Source of the DNA: Aliiroseovarius sp. Z3
GTDB lineage: Bacteria; Pseudomonadota; Alphaproteobacteria; Rhodobacterales; Rhodobacteraceae
NCBI RefSeq assembly: GCF_029105185.1
Contig: NZ_JAFMZK010000002.1
Location: 469,825-533,824 of the forward strand
Direction: 5' to 3'
Length of the DNA: 64,000 nt
How positions within the stretch are numbered: position 1 is the first letter of the stretch; every line of letters starts with the position of its first letter. This document shows positions 8,154 to 15,996 of the stretch, piece after piece. Under the pieces are notes generated by a model. The model saw only the letters and a program-made list of their open reading frames with translations, was not told the DNA's origin and made no database searches. The translations under genes and the position numbers were made by a program.

Positions 8154-8695
8154 ATCTGAACCTCTGGCGAATAGCTGAAGACAAGCGCCCCTTCGAGCGT
8201 TCCTGTTTGCACTCCCCCAAGCTTGGCCACCAGCGCCTGGCTGGCGGTGTTGGCCGGATCGACGTAGCTTACGATGGCCTCTGGCGCGAGGCTCCTCAGA
8301 TGCCCAAGGGCCGCTTTGGCCGCTTCGAACGCGAAGCCCTGCCGCTGTGCCTCGGGTGCAATGAAAAAGCCAAGCTCGATGGCTTGATCGCCCGGTTCGA
8401 CACCCGCAAAGACGAAGCCGACAACCGTGTCGCCATGGCAGACGGTGAACATGCCATCGCCGCGCAGGACCCATCCGGCGGAATAGTTAGTGAACTGTGC
8501 CCAGATATCCTCGTCACCCGGTGTCTGTCCCATGTATTTCGCTGAGGGCAGCGAGAACAGCCGTTGGAACACCGCGAAATCTTCCAGCACCGGCGCGCGT
8601 AGCACCAGCCGTTCTGTGCGCAGAACGGGCAGTGCCTTGCGGGCAGCTTCGGCGATATGGGCGCCGGGGCAGGGAAGGGTTACGGGCGAGATCAT
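8150..8695 (-). CDS. GNAT acetyltransferase (RimJ/RimL-like)
   Basis: 181 residues starting MISPVTLPCPGAHIAEAARK. The acetyltransferase pattern is LRTERLVLRAPVLEDFAVF, then AQRQGFAFEAAKAALGHL (acetyl-CoA loop) and YVDPANTASQALVAKLGG. The gene begins one base after the ffh stop and ends overlapping the next GNAT gene, so ffh, the three acetyltransferases and the chorismate mutase look like one message. Substrate unknown. Confidence 0.85.
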   Translation of the reverse strand: MISPVTLPCPGAHIAEAARKALPVLRTERLVLRAPVLEDFAVFQRLFSLPSAKYMGQTPGDEDIWAQFTNYSAGWVLRGDGMFTVCHGDTVVGFVFAGVEPGDQAIELGFFIAPEAQRQGFAFEAAKAALGHLRSLAPEAIVSYVDPANTASQALVAKLGGVQTGTLEGALVFSYSPEVQI

Positions 8696-8696
8696 G

Positions 8697-10208
8697 TTAC
8701 TTTTTCTTCCCAAAACCAGATAGGCCGGGGGGCAATCCACCGCCACCCAGACCGGGCAGGCCGCCGGGCAGTTTGCCGCCCATGGCTTTCGCCGCTTGTT
8801 CCAGCGCTTTGGGGTCCATCGACGACGGGTCCATACCACCCATATCGGGCATTCCACCCTTGCCGAACATGCCCTTCATGGCTTGTTTCAGCATCTTGCC
8901 TTTGCCCATTTTGCCCATCTTCTTCATCATGTCGCCCATCTGGCGCTGCATTTTCAGAAGCTTGTTCAGTTCGGACACTTCCATCCCGGCCCCTTTGGCG
9001 ATCCGCTTCTTGCGGCTGGCTTGCAGGATCTGCGGGTTGGCGCGTTCGCGTTTGGTCATCGACTGGATCAGGGCGATCTGTTGTTTCAGCACCTTGTCGT
9101 CCATACCGGCAGCTTCGGCCTGTTTGGCCATCTTGTTCATGCCCGGCATCATGCCCATGACGCCCTGCATGCCACCCATCTTGATCATCTGTTCCAGCTG
9201 CATCTTCAGGTCGTTCATGTTGAACTGACCCTTCTGGAAGCGCTTCATCATGCGCTCGGCCTGTTCGGCCTCAATGGTCTCTTGGGCTTTTTCGACCAGG
9301 GCAACGATGTCGCCCATGCCAAGGATGCGGCCCGCGATCCGGTCGGGCTCGAAGGTTTCCAGCGCGTCCATCTTTTCGCCAAGACCGACGAATTTGATCG
9401 GCTTGCCGGTAACTGCGCGCATCGACAGCGCCGCACCACCGCGTCCGTCACCATCCATGCGGGTCAGAACCACGCCCGAGATGCCGACCTTGTCGTCAAA
9501 CTCCTGCGCGACCTCGACGGCGACCTGACCGGTCAGACCGTCAACGACCAGAAGCGTTTCACGCGGGGTAACGACTTTCGAGACTTGCTCGACCTCGTCC
9601 ATCAGCACTTCGTCGATATGCAGCCGGCCCGCGGTGTCCAGCATATAGACGTCATAGCCGCCCATCGTCGCCTGCTGCTTGGCGCGTTTGGCGATGTCGA
9701 CGGGTTTCTGACCGGGAACGATCGGCAGGGTGTCCACGCCGATCTGTGTGCCCAGAACAGCCAGCTGATCCATCGCAGCAGGGCGATAAATATCGAGCGA
9801 GGCCATCAGAACCCGCTTGCCCTCTTTTTCGGTCAGGCGCTTGGCCAGCTTGGCGGTCGTCGTGGTCTTACCACCCCCTTGCAGACCGACCATCAGGATC
9901 GGGGCGGGGGGGCTGTCGACCTTTAGCGCACCGGGTTCACCTTCGCCGGTCAGAACCTCGACCAGCGCGTCATGCACGATCTTGACAACTTGCTGGCCGG
10001 GCGTGACCGATTTCGTCACCGCCTGACCGGTCGCCTGTTCCTGCACCTTCTTCACGAAATCGCGGGCCACGGGCAGCGAGACGTCAGCCTCAAGCAAGGC
10101 CACACGCACCTCGCGCAGGGCGGTTTTTACATCATCTTCAGACAGCGCACCCTGTTTCGTCAGACGGTCAAAGACGCCAGACAGGCGATCTGAGAGGCTT
10201 TCGAACAT
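8697..10208 (-). CDS. ffh: Signal recognition particle protein Ffh
   Basis: 503 residues. Ffh binds 4.5S RNA and signal sequences and delivers ribosomes to FtsY at the membrane. The N domain is followed by the G domain: GLQGGGKTTTTAKLA (G1) near residue 107, DIYRPAA, DTAGRLHIDE (G3) and TRMDGDGRGGAALS (G4/SRP insert). The M domain from about residue 330 is Met-rich, with QIALIQSMTKRER and RKKRIAKGAGM binding RNA. The tail is Gly/Pro/Met-rich. Confidence 0.97.
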   Translation of the reverse strand: MFESLSDRLSGVFDRLTKQGALSEDDVKTALREVRVALLEADVSLPVARDFVKKVQEQATGQAVTKSVTPGQQVVKIVHDALVEVLTGEGEPGALKVDSPPAPILMVGLQGGGKTTTTAKLAKRLTEKEGKRVLMASLDIYRPAAMDQLAVLGTQIGVDTLPIVPGQKPVDIAKRAKQQATMGGYDVYMLDTAGRLHIDEVLMDEVEQVSKVVTPRETLLVVDGLTGQVAVEVAQEFDDKVGISGVVLTRMDGDGRGGAALSMRAVTGKPIKFVGLGEKMDALETFEPDRIAGRILGMGDIVALVEKAQETIEAEQAERMMKRFQKGQFNMNDLKMQLEQMIKMGGMQGVMGMMPGMNKMAKQAEAAGMDDKVLKQQIALIQSMTKRERANPQILQASRKKRIAKGAGMEVSELNKLLKMQRQMGDMMKKMGKMGKGKMLKQAMKGMFGKGGMPDMGGMDPSSMDPKALEQAAKAMGGKLPGGLPGLGGGGLPPGLSGFGKKK

Positions 10209-10513
10209 ATCTCGGCTCCTTTGCCGTTTCGTTTGTCCCTAGATAAGGGCGGGCTGCGCAATTCCAAACCTCAAACCAGTAACGCCCCTGTGGGCGCGAC
10301 GCGCTGACAGGGGGCGATCCCGGCATAAGCCATGGGACCGGAAGCATAACGACTCCCGGAGTTGGGGCGGAAATAGACCGCTTGCCCCTTGCTGTCAAGG
10401 AATGCTGCACTTTGGGCGGCAGTGCGGCACCAATTGACCTGTGTCATGGTTGCAGGTCGAAGGGTAACGTATCCAGAAAGAGAAATGGAACTCTCAAACA
10501 CAGGAGCACCGAG
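10209..10513. other. Divergent promoter region between ffh and the UspA gene
   Basis: No gene seen in these 305 bases. The region must carry divergent promoters for ffh and the UspA gene. The FNR-like dyad at 10434-10447 is listed separately. Confidence 0.5.
10434..10447 (+). promoter_or_regulatory. Possible FNR/CRP-family operator upstream of the UspA gene
   Basis: TTGAC-N4-GTCAT differs by one base from a perfect dyad and resembles FNR/FixK boxes (TTGAT-N4-ATCAA). It lies 67 bases before the UspA start. Oxygen control of UspA genes is known in related bacteria; here it is an inference. Confidence 0.35.
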
Positions 10514-10921
10514 ATGTATAAGAATGTCCTCGTGCCGATCGCTCTGGATCATGAGCGCGATACCAAGGAAGCGCTGAGTATTGCGAAAGCCATCGCCGAG
10601 AAAGGGGCAAAGATCACCGCCCTGCACGTGATGGAAGAAGTACCAGCCTATGTCGCCCAATACCTGCCAGAAGGTCAGTTGGAAGAAAACGTGCATGAGC
10701 TTGAAGCGCGTATGACCGAGGAACTGGCGGGTGAAACCGGTATCGCCATCAAGGTCGTGTCGGGGCACGCGGGCCACGCCATTGTGGATTTTGCAAAGCA
10801 CCATGGGGTGGATTGCATCGTGGTGGCCTCGCACCGACCGGGTCTGACGGACTTTTTCCTTGGCTCGACCGCGGCCCGCGTTGTGCGCCATGCGCCATGT
10901 GCGGTGCATGTGTCGCGATAA
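10514..10921 (+). CDS. Universal stress protein, UspA family
   Basis: 135 residues beginning MYKNVLVPIALDHERD. The ATP-binding pattern near the C-terminus reads VVASHRPGLTDFFLGSTAARVVRHAPCAVHV, that is GS(T/S)-x8-P-CPV-like, so it probably belongs to the nucleotide-binding class. AGGAG lies seven bases before this ATG; the longer upstream frame has no such signal. Cytoplasmic stress protein of unknown target. Confidence 0.9.
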   Translation: MYKNVLVPIALDHERDTKEALSIAKAIAEKGAKITALHVMEEVPAYVAQYLPEGQLEENVHELEARMTEELAGETGIAIKVVSGHAGHAIVDFAKHHGVDCIVVASHRPGLTDFFLGSTAARVVRHAPCAVHVSR

Positions 10922-10945
10922 CTTGCCGATCTTGAAACTGGCAGA

Positions 10946-10973
10946 AAAGCGGGCACTTGTGGCCCGCTTTTTC
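10946..10973 (+). terminator. Terminator of the UspA gene
   Basis: AAAGCGGGC (10946-10954) pairs with GCCCGCTTT (10962-10970), followed by TT. A seven-base loop separates the arms. Confidence 0.8.
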
Positions 10974-11014
10974 ATGCCTACATCATTGATCAGCAAGGCA
11001 GGAGGAGCCAGCAC

Positions 11015-11410
11015 ATGAAATGTCCGATTGACGGAACAGAGCTTTTGATGACGGAGCGCCACGGGGTCGAGATCGACTATTGCCCCGAATGCCGGGGCGT
11101 TTGGTTGGATCGGGGTGAATTGGACAAAATCATCGAAAAGGCGACCCCTGCCGTTGTGCTGCCGGACCCGGAGCCCATACCCGCCGCCGCGGACCCACAG
11201 AACCGGCCGGGCCCAGTCACCGCCGATACGCCTCGTTCCGCCCACCGGGATGATCGCGAGGATCGTCGGTATAAGAAGCGGTCGCGTCAGGCGCGGTATC
11301 GTGAATACGATGATGACGACGACTATGATGACGACGAGTATCGTCATGCGAAACGGTACAAGCGCAAGCGCCGCAAGTCGATCCTGTCCGAGATTTTCGA
11401 CTTCGACTGA
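11015..11410 (+). CDS. Zinc-ribbon protein with a charged tail (zf-TFIIB type)
   Basis: 131 residues. The N-terminus MKCPIDGTELLMTERHGVEI followed by DYCPECRGVWLDRGEL is a zf-TFIIB zinc ribbon with two CxxC-like pairs (C3 and the C-P-E-C knuckle). After about residue 45 the protein is low-complexity: Pro-rich, then alternating Arg/Lys and a run of Asp (YDDDDDYDDDEY), ending in a basic patch. The ribbon may bind nucleic acid or protein; the role is unknown. GGAGGAG lies ten bases upstream of the ATG. Confidence 0.8.
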   Translation: MKCPIDGTELLMTERHGVEIDYCPECRGVWLDRGELDKIIEKATPAVVLPDPEPIPAAADPQNRPGPVTADTPRSAHRDDREDRRYKKRSRQARYREYDDDDDYDDDEYRHAKRYKRKRRKSILSEIFDFD

Positions 11411-11518
11411 CCTGCGGTTGATCCGGGTCGGGGGTGAGCCATTTCCGCCCACCCCCAAATCCGATGTTCATCTGGCGCGCGAAAGGCATTAGGCTTTCCT
11501 TATCAACAGGAGGAAGCC

Positions 11519-11839
11519 ATGCCCAAGATCAGCAAAGCCCCCGATTATCAGACCGTTATCACCACGTTCGAAATGACGCCCGGCACCTGTCAGGATTTGC
11601 TGGATGCGCTGACCGATGCCTATGAAAAATTCATTTCAAAGCAGCCGGGTTTCGTGGCCGCCGGTCTGCATGTCAACGACGCACAGACGCGGATTGCCAA
11701 CTACTCGCAATGGAAACGGCGCGAGGATTTTCAGGCGATGTTGCGGACCGATGAGATGCGTGAACGGAACCGCGTGATCGCGACCCTGTGCAAGAGCTTC
11801 GAGCCGGTCATGTATGACGTGTTCGAAACGTTTGACTGA
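11519..11839 (+). CDS. Antibiotic biosynthesis monooxygenase-fold protein
   Basis: 106 residues with the dimeric ferredoxin-like ABM pattern: TTFEMTPGTCQDLLDALTDAYEKF, then QPGFVAAGLHVNDAQTRIANYSQW, then EDFQAML. Members range from monooxygenases to haem-degrading or unknown proteins, so the reaction cannot be named. AGGAGG precedes the ATG. It lies 21 bases before the rhodanese gene and is probably co-transcribed with it. Confidence 0.75.
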   Translation: MPKISKAPDYQTVITTFEMTPGTCQDLLDALTDAYEKFISKQPGFVAAGLHVNDAQTRIANYSQWKRREDFQAMLRTDEMRERNRVIATLCKSFEPVMYDVFETFD

Positions 11840-11860
11840 GATTTGCAGAAAGGCAAACAG

Positions 11861-12448
11861 ATGAAACTCAAGATCGTTTTTCTTGCGGCCGCGCTGTTGG
11901 CGACTCCCGGTTTGGCAGATGGCGTGAATATCCGTCCCGATGTTGCTTCGGTAACGGTCGAGACCGAGTCAGGTCCGGTCGAAATCCTGCGCAATCCAGA
12001 TCAGGACAACACGATCACAGGCGAGTGGGCGCGGACGTCGCGCGCTTGCCCCAACTTTTGTGTGCAACCGATGGTGCCCGCCCCCGGTGTGACGCCGATT
12101 GGCGAGCTTGAGTTGCTGGAGATGCTTCAAGACCCCGAAGTGATCGTGGTCGACAGTCGCGTGCCGGCGGATCACGCAGGTGGCACCATCCCCGGTGCGA
12201 TTTCGATTCCGTATAACGAGGCGCCAGACCGTCTTGATGAATTGGGGTGTGAGATTGATTTTGACGGGTTCGATTGCGAAGGTGCCAAGCCCGTGGCCTT
12301 GTTTTGCAACGGCAATTGGTGTGGACAGTCGCCCACCGCCGCGCGGCGGATGATCGAAGCAGGCTTTCCCGCCGAAAAGATCCACTACTATCGCGGTGGT
12401 ATGCAGGCATGGCGGCTTTTGGGTCTGACGGTATCGGACCCTCAGTGA
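11861..12448 (+). CDS. Exported rhodanese-like protein
   Basis: 195 residues. The N-terminus MKLKIVFLAAALLATPGLADG is a signal peptide, so the protein is periplasmic. A single rhodanese domain occupies about residues 75-195: VIVVDSRVPADHAGGTIPGA (CH2A-like), the active loop FCNGNWCGQSPTAARRM with a Cys at the catalytic position and a second Cys four residues on, and YYRGGMQAW. It probably transfers sulfane sulfur or handles oxidised sulfur, but the acceptor is unknown. The start is the ATG at 11861; a TTG six codons earlier is less likely. Confidence 0.8.
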   Translation: MKLKIVFLAAALLATPGLADGVNIRPDVASVTVETESGPVEILRNPDQDNTITGEWARTSRACPNFCVQPMVPAPGVTPIGELELLEMLQDPEVIVVDSRVPADHAGGTIPGAISIPYNEAPDRLDELGCEIDFDGFDCEGAKPVALFCNGNWCGQSPTAARRMIEAGFPAEKIHYYRGGMQAWRLLGLTVSDPQ

Positions 12449-12590
12449 TCGAACATTCCGGCGCGGCAGGACACTGGCGCGCCGTGCTTGCCGCGTTGCA
12501 TAATTGGGGCAGAGTTGCCCGCATCTGAACCCAGCCATTGACCCTTCGCATCGACATCCCCAAGTTGGGCGCATGGAAAAGGGAAACGAT

Positions 12591-13013
12591 ATGTCGCAAA
12601 CGATCCGAAAACGACAGTTTGGTTTGCCGGCTGCCGTGATGGCGGTCGGGTTGGCTCTGGCGTCGTTGAGTGGCACCACCGCCAAAGCGCAAGAGCTGAT
12701 CGGCTCCTACGTGGCCTATATCGGTCAGCCTGATCTCTATAATTCCAACGGCGCACGGCTGAACCAGCCCTGGCAGATTCTGCGTCAGGATCGCGCCAAT
12801 TTTCATCGCTTTGGGATCAGCCAACCCGGCGACGAGTTCGACCCGTTCTTCGGGTCAATCAACAATCGCAAGATCATGGAACGCATGGTGATGAACGGCT
12901 CCATTGATCCGCAGGCGGCAAAGCGCTTGGTGCAGGGTGGGGCGACCGTGTTCGTGCGCATCTATGGCAGTGGCAATACCGGAACGTCTCTTACTGTGAC
13001 TGTCGCAAAATGA
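12591..13013 (+). CDS. Exported protein of unknown function
   Basis: 140 residues from MSQTIRKRQFGLPAAVMAVG. A signal peptide ending near AKAQE is followed by a mature part starting LIGSYVAYIGQPDLYNSNG. The C-terminal half ends in a short repeat-like GSGNTGTSLTVTV. I do not recognise the family. An AAGGGAAA site supports this ATG over one six codons earlier. Its 3' end overlaps the opposing YdcF-like gene by 23 bases. Confidence 0.65.
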   Translation: MSQTIRKRQFGLPAAVMAVGLALASLSGTTAKAQELIGSYVAYIGQPDLYNSNGARLNQPWQILRQDRANFHRFGISQPGDEFDPFFGSINNRKIMERMVMNGSIDPQAAKRLVQGGATVFVRIYGSGNTGTSLTVTVAK

Positions 13014-13485
13014 ACCGCCGCGCGCGGCGCATGAGATAGAGCGAGACGGCCGCGACTTCCCTGAGATACCCCCGGATGATCCGGTCAAAGCTGGTTGGAC
13101 GCAATGCTGGCGAGATGCTGTCGGGGGACAATCCGAACTCGCGGGCCGTCATCCGCGCGCGAAACGCGTGATAGCGATCTGTGACCAGCACGACCTGCGC
13201 GGCGGGTGGTAGAAAATCCTTTGAGTTTCTGATGTTTTCCAGCGTGTTACTTGACGCATCTTCGATTGCAATGGCGGCTGTCGGAACCCCGGCCTGCTCG
13301 CAAATCTCCGAAATCACCTGCGCCTCGCTGCGTCCTGCGCGGGGTACGCCGCCCGATGCAATGATCAGATCGACCTGCCCGTCCAGATACAGACCAGCCG
13401 CCGTTGTCGCGCGCCGCAGAAGTGCGGGCGAGGGCGATCCGTCCGGTCGCACCGCCGCCCCCAGAACGATCGCGACCCGGGTCAT
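12991..13485 (-). CDS. YdcF/DUF218 family protein
   Basis: 164 residues. The pattern AIVLGAAVRPDGSPSPALLRR, then LIIASGGVPRAGRSEAQ, EDASSNTLENIRNS and VLVTDRYHAFRA matches DUF218 (ElyC/SanA/YdcF), a Rossmann-like fold linked to envelope polysaccharide or vancomycin-resistance phenotypes. No N-terminal membrane anchor is seen, but a C-terminal helix (YLREVAAVSLYLMRRARR) may associate with the membrane. Its ATG overlaps the stop of the lipoprotein gene upstream. Confidence 0.85.
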   Translation of the reverse strand: MTRVAIVLGAAVRPDGSPSPALLRRATTAAGLYLDGQVDLIIASGGVPRAGRSEAQVISEICEQAGVPTAAIAIEDASSNTLENIRNSKDFLPPAAQVVLVTDRYHAFRARMTAREFGLSPDSISPALRPTSFDRIIRGYLREVAAVSLYLMRRARRFILRQSQ

Positions 13486-13874
13486 TCAGGATAGGTTTGG
13501 CGGCAGGCTTTGGTGCCGGCAACGGCTTTGCGCTGCGCTGTAGCGAGCATTTTTTTCAAGCGAGCCAACTTGGCCTTTTCGTTGCCAATATCAATGGATA
13601 CCGGCGTTTCAATCTGGCGAAATGCCGTGCGATGGCAGGTATATGGTTTCTTTTTGCTGTCATAGCACACGCGCGTGTTGGTGATGGGAATGGACTGCCG
13701 ATGCAGCGCATAGCCGCGTGCAATGTTGGCCTCGGCCGTTTTGATCTGGGCCTGCAGCGTGCGATAGTCGGCAGTCGCCCCGGCGATGCACCGTTGTTGC
13801 GGTGTCGCACATGCGGTCAGGGCCAGTATAAGTGCAAGGCCAGCCACTGCCGGGATGCGGTTGAAGAGTAACAT
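13482..13874 (-). CDS. Small lipoprotein with conserved cysteines
   Basis: 130 residues from MLLFNRIPAVAGLALILALT. LTAC at residues 19-22 is a lipobox, so lipid modification at Cys22 is predicted. The mature part contains a helical stretch (TLQAQIKTAEANIARGYALH), then CYDSKKKPYTCH and a C-terminal RKAVAGTKACRQTY. The cysteines could form disulfides in the periplasm. Family not recognised. Translationally coupled to the YdcF-like gene. Confidence 0.7.
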   Translation of the reverse strand: MLLFNRIPAVAGLALILALTACATPQQRCIAGATADYRTLQAQIKTAEANIARGYALHRQSIPITNTRVCYDSKKKPYTCHRTAFRQIETPVSIDIGNEKAKLARLKKMLATAQRKAVAGTKACRQTYPE

Positions 13875-14064
13875 GAAGCGCGATCCTTTGTCGGTCCACT
13901 GGACCCGCCGATCATAGCATTCAGCAGCGGGCATTTAAAAGGTCGGCCCTTTGCAAATTTCGTTGATTGGTAACGGCTCTGCTGATTTGCGACAATCGGG
14001 AACCGCAGTTCGGCTTGTGTGCCGCGCCTTGCCCGGCTATCTCTGCCCGAAAGGAGCGGGTCAT

Positions 14065-15861
14065 ATGGCAAGACAGGCAGGTGCGTCCAGCGTCGAAATG
14101 GACGAACGCGAGAAATCCAAACGTATCGGTGCGCTGTCCGGGTTGTGGCCGTTCATGCAACCCTATCGGTTGTGGATCCTGGCAGCGTTCTGCGCGCTGG
14201 TGTTCACTGCCGGCATCTCGCTGATCCTGCCCATTGCGGTGCGCCGTGTTGTGGATGGGTTCGGGGAAGCCACGGCCCAACTGCTCGACAAGTATTTTTT
14301 GGCCGCACTTGTGGTCGCCAGTTTGCTCGCCCTTGGCACGGGGTTGCGCTACTACCTTGTGACGCGGTTGGGCGAGCGGGTCGTGGCCGACATCCGCAAA
14401 GCGGTTTTTGACCGCGTCGTCGGGATGAGCCCGGCCTTCTATGAAAACATCATGACCGGCGAGGTGCTGAGCCGGATCACGACCGACACAACGTTGATCC
14501 TGTCGGTCATCGGCTCGTCCGTGTCTGTCGCCCTGCGCAACGTGTTCATCTTCCTTGGTGGGCTGGTCCTGATGCTGCTGACCTCGGCCAAGCTGACGGG
14601 TCTGGTGCTGCTGATCGTGCCGATTGTGATCGTGCCGATCATCGTTCTGGGCCGTCGTTTGCGGGTGCTGGGTCGCGAAAATCAGGAATGGATCGCCAAA
14701 AGCTCAGGCAATGCGTCCGAGGCCTTGTTGTCGGTCCAGACCGTGCAGGCCTTCACCCACGAAGACCTGAGCCGGGATGAGTTCTCGGGGCTGACCGAAG
14801 AGAGTTTCGCCTCGGCCAAGCGCCGCATTGGCACCCGCGCCGTGATGACGGTGATCGTGATCTCGCTGATCTTCTCGGGCGTCGTGGGCGTCTTGTGGAT
14901 CGGGATGCGTGACGTGACGGGCGGCACGATCTCGATCGGGGCGCTGGTTCAGTTCGTGATCTATTCAGTGATGGTGGCGGGCGCGGTCGGTGCCCTGTCT
15001 GAAATCTGGAGCGAGTTGCAACGCGCAGCGGGTGCCACAGAGCGTCTGGTCGAACTGCTGAATGCCGAGGATGCGGTGAAGGATCCCACCAACCCGATCG
15101 CCATTACCGCGCGCCCGAAAGGCGAGATTGCATTCGAAGATGTCACCTTCCACTATCCCGCAAGGCCCAATCAGGCGGCACTGGAGGGGATTTCGCTGAG
15201 CGTGGCACCGGGTGAAACCGTGGCTCTGGTCGGTCCATCCGGGGCAGGTAAATCAACGATCATTCAATTGATCCAGCGGTTCTATGACCCGGAAAGCGGC
15301 GCGGTGAAGCTGGACGGCATCGACCTGCGCCAGATGCGTCGCGACGATTTCCGCAAATACGTGGCACTGGTGCCGCAGGACGCGGTGATTTTCGCAGCCT
15401 CTGCGCGCGAAAACATCCGCTTCGGTCGCCCTGACGCCTCGGATGCCGAGGTTGCCGCTGCCGCACGCGCCGCAGCTGCCGATGAATTCTTGGAAAAGCT
15501 GCCCGAAGGTTATGACACCTATGTGGGCGAACGCGGCGTGATGCTGTCGGGCGGTCAGAAACAGCGCATCGCCATCGCCCGCGCGATCCTGCGGGATGCG
15601 CCGATCCTTCTGCTGGACGAGGCGACATCGGCGCTGGACGCCGAAAGCGAACGTCTGGTTCAGCAGGCGGTGGACGAGCTTGCGCAGGGGCGCACCACGC
15701 TGATCGTTGCGCACCGGCTCGCCACCGTGAAGAAGGCGGATCGCATCGTGGTCTTTGACGAAGGTCGCATCGTGGCACAAGGCACCCATGACGAACTGGT
15801 AGCGCAGGATGGGCTTTATGCCCGGCTGGCACGTTTGCAATTCACCGAAGGCATGGCCTGA
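14065..15861 (+). CDS. ABC transporter, fused permease-ATPase exporter
   Basis: 598 residues. The N-terminal transmembrane domain has about six helices (first near YRLWILAAFCALVFTAG), and the ATPase domain follows from about residue 345. Walker A GPSGAGKST, Q-loop VPQDAVIF, signature LSGGQKQRIAIARAIL, Walker B ILLLDEATSALD and the switch HRLAT are intact. It belongs to the exporter half-transporter class (MsbA/LmrA/BmrA-like, ABCB-type) and should work as a homodimer. Substrate unknown. AAGGAGCGGG supports ATG 14065 over longer starts. Confidence 0.9.
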   Translation: MARQAGASSVEMDEREKSKRIGALSGLWPFMQPYRLWILAAFCALVFTAGISLILPIAVRRVVDGFGEATAQLLDKYFLAALVVASLLALGTGLRYYLVTRLGERVVADIRKAVFDRVVGMSPAFYENIMTGEVLSRITTDTTLILSVIGSSVSVALRNVFIFLGGLVLMLLTSAKLTGLVLLIVPIVIVPIIVLGRRLRVLGRENQEWIAKSSGNASEALLSVQTVQAFTHEDLSRDEFSGLTEESFASAKRRIGTRAVMTVIVISLIFSGVVGVLWIGMRDVTGGTISIGALVQFVIYSVMVAGAVGALSEIWSELQRAAGATERLVELLNAEDAVKDPTNPIAITARPKGEIAFEDVTFHYPARPNQAALEGISLSVAPGETVALVGPSGAGKSTIIQLIQRFYDPESGAVKLDGIDLRQMRRDDFRKYVALVPQDAVIFAASARENIRFGRPDASDAEVAAAARAAAADEFLEKLPEGYDTYVGERGVMLSGGQKQRIAIARAILRDAPILLLDEATSALDAESERLVQQAVDELAQGRTTLIVAHRLATVKKADRIVVFDEGRIVAQGTHDELVAQDGLYARLARLQFTEGMA

Positions 15862-15996
15862 CATTTCTCGGCTGGCTAACCTCCCCTTGCGTCACCCAAA
15901 GTTGCCACGTCACGTCACACTTGCGGGGTAGGTGTTTTGACCGCATTCTTGTGATCAAACGACCGCCCGGTGTGCGGGTGCAGGGGAGGAATAAGA

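Noticed and set aside
8796..9926. 376-codon frame opposite ffh
   Set aside because: His- and Gln-rich composition is typical of antisense shadows of GC-rich genes; ffh is certain here.
12015..12824. 269-codon frame opposite the rhodanese and exported protein genes
   Set aside because: No domain, wrong composition, and overlaps two supported genes with signal peptides.
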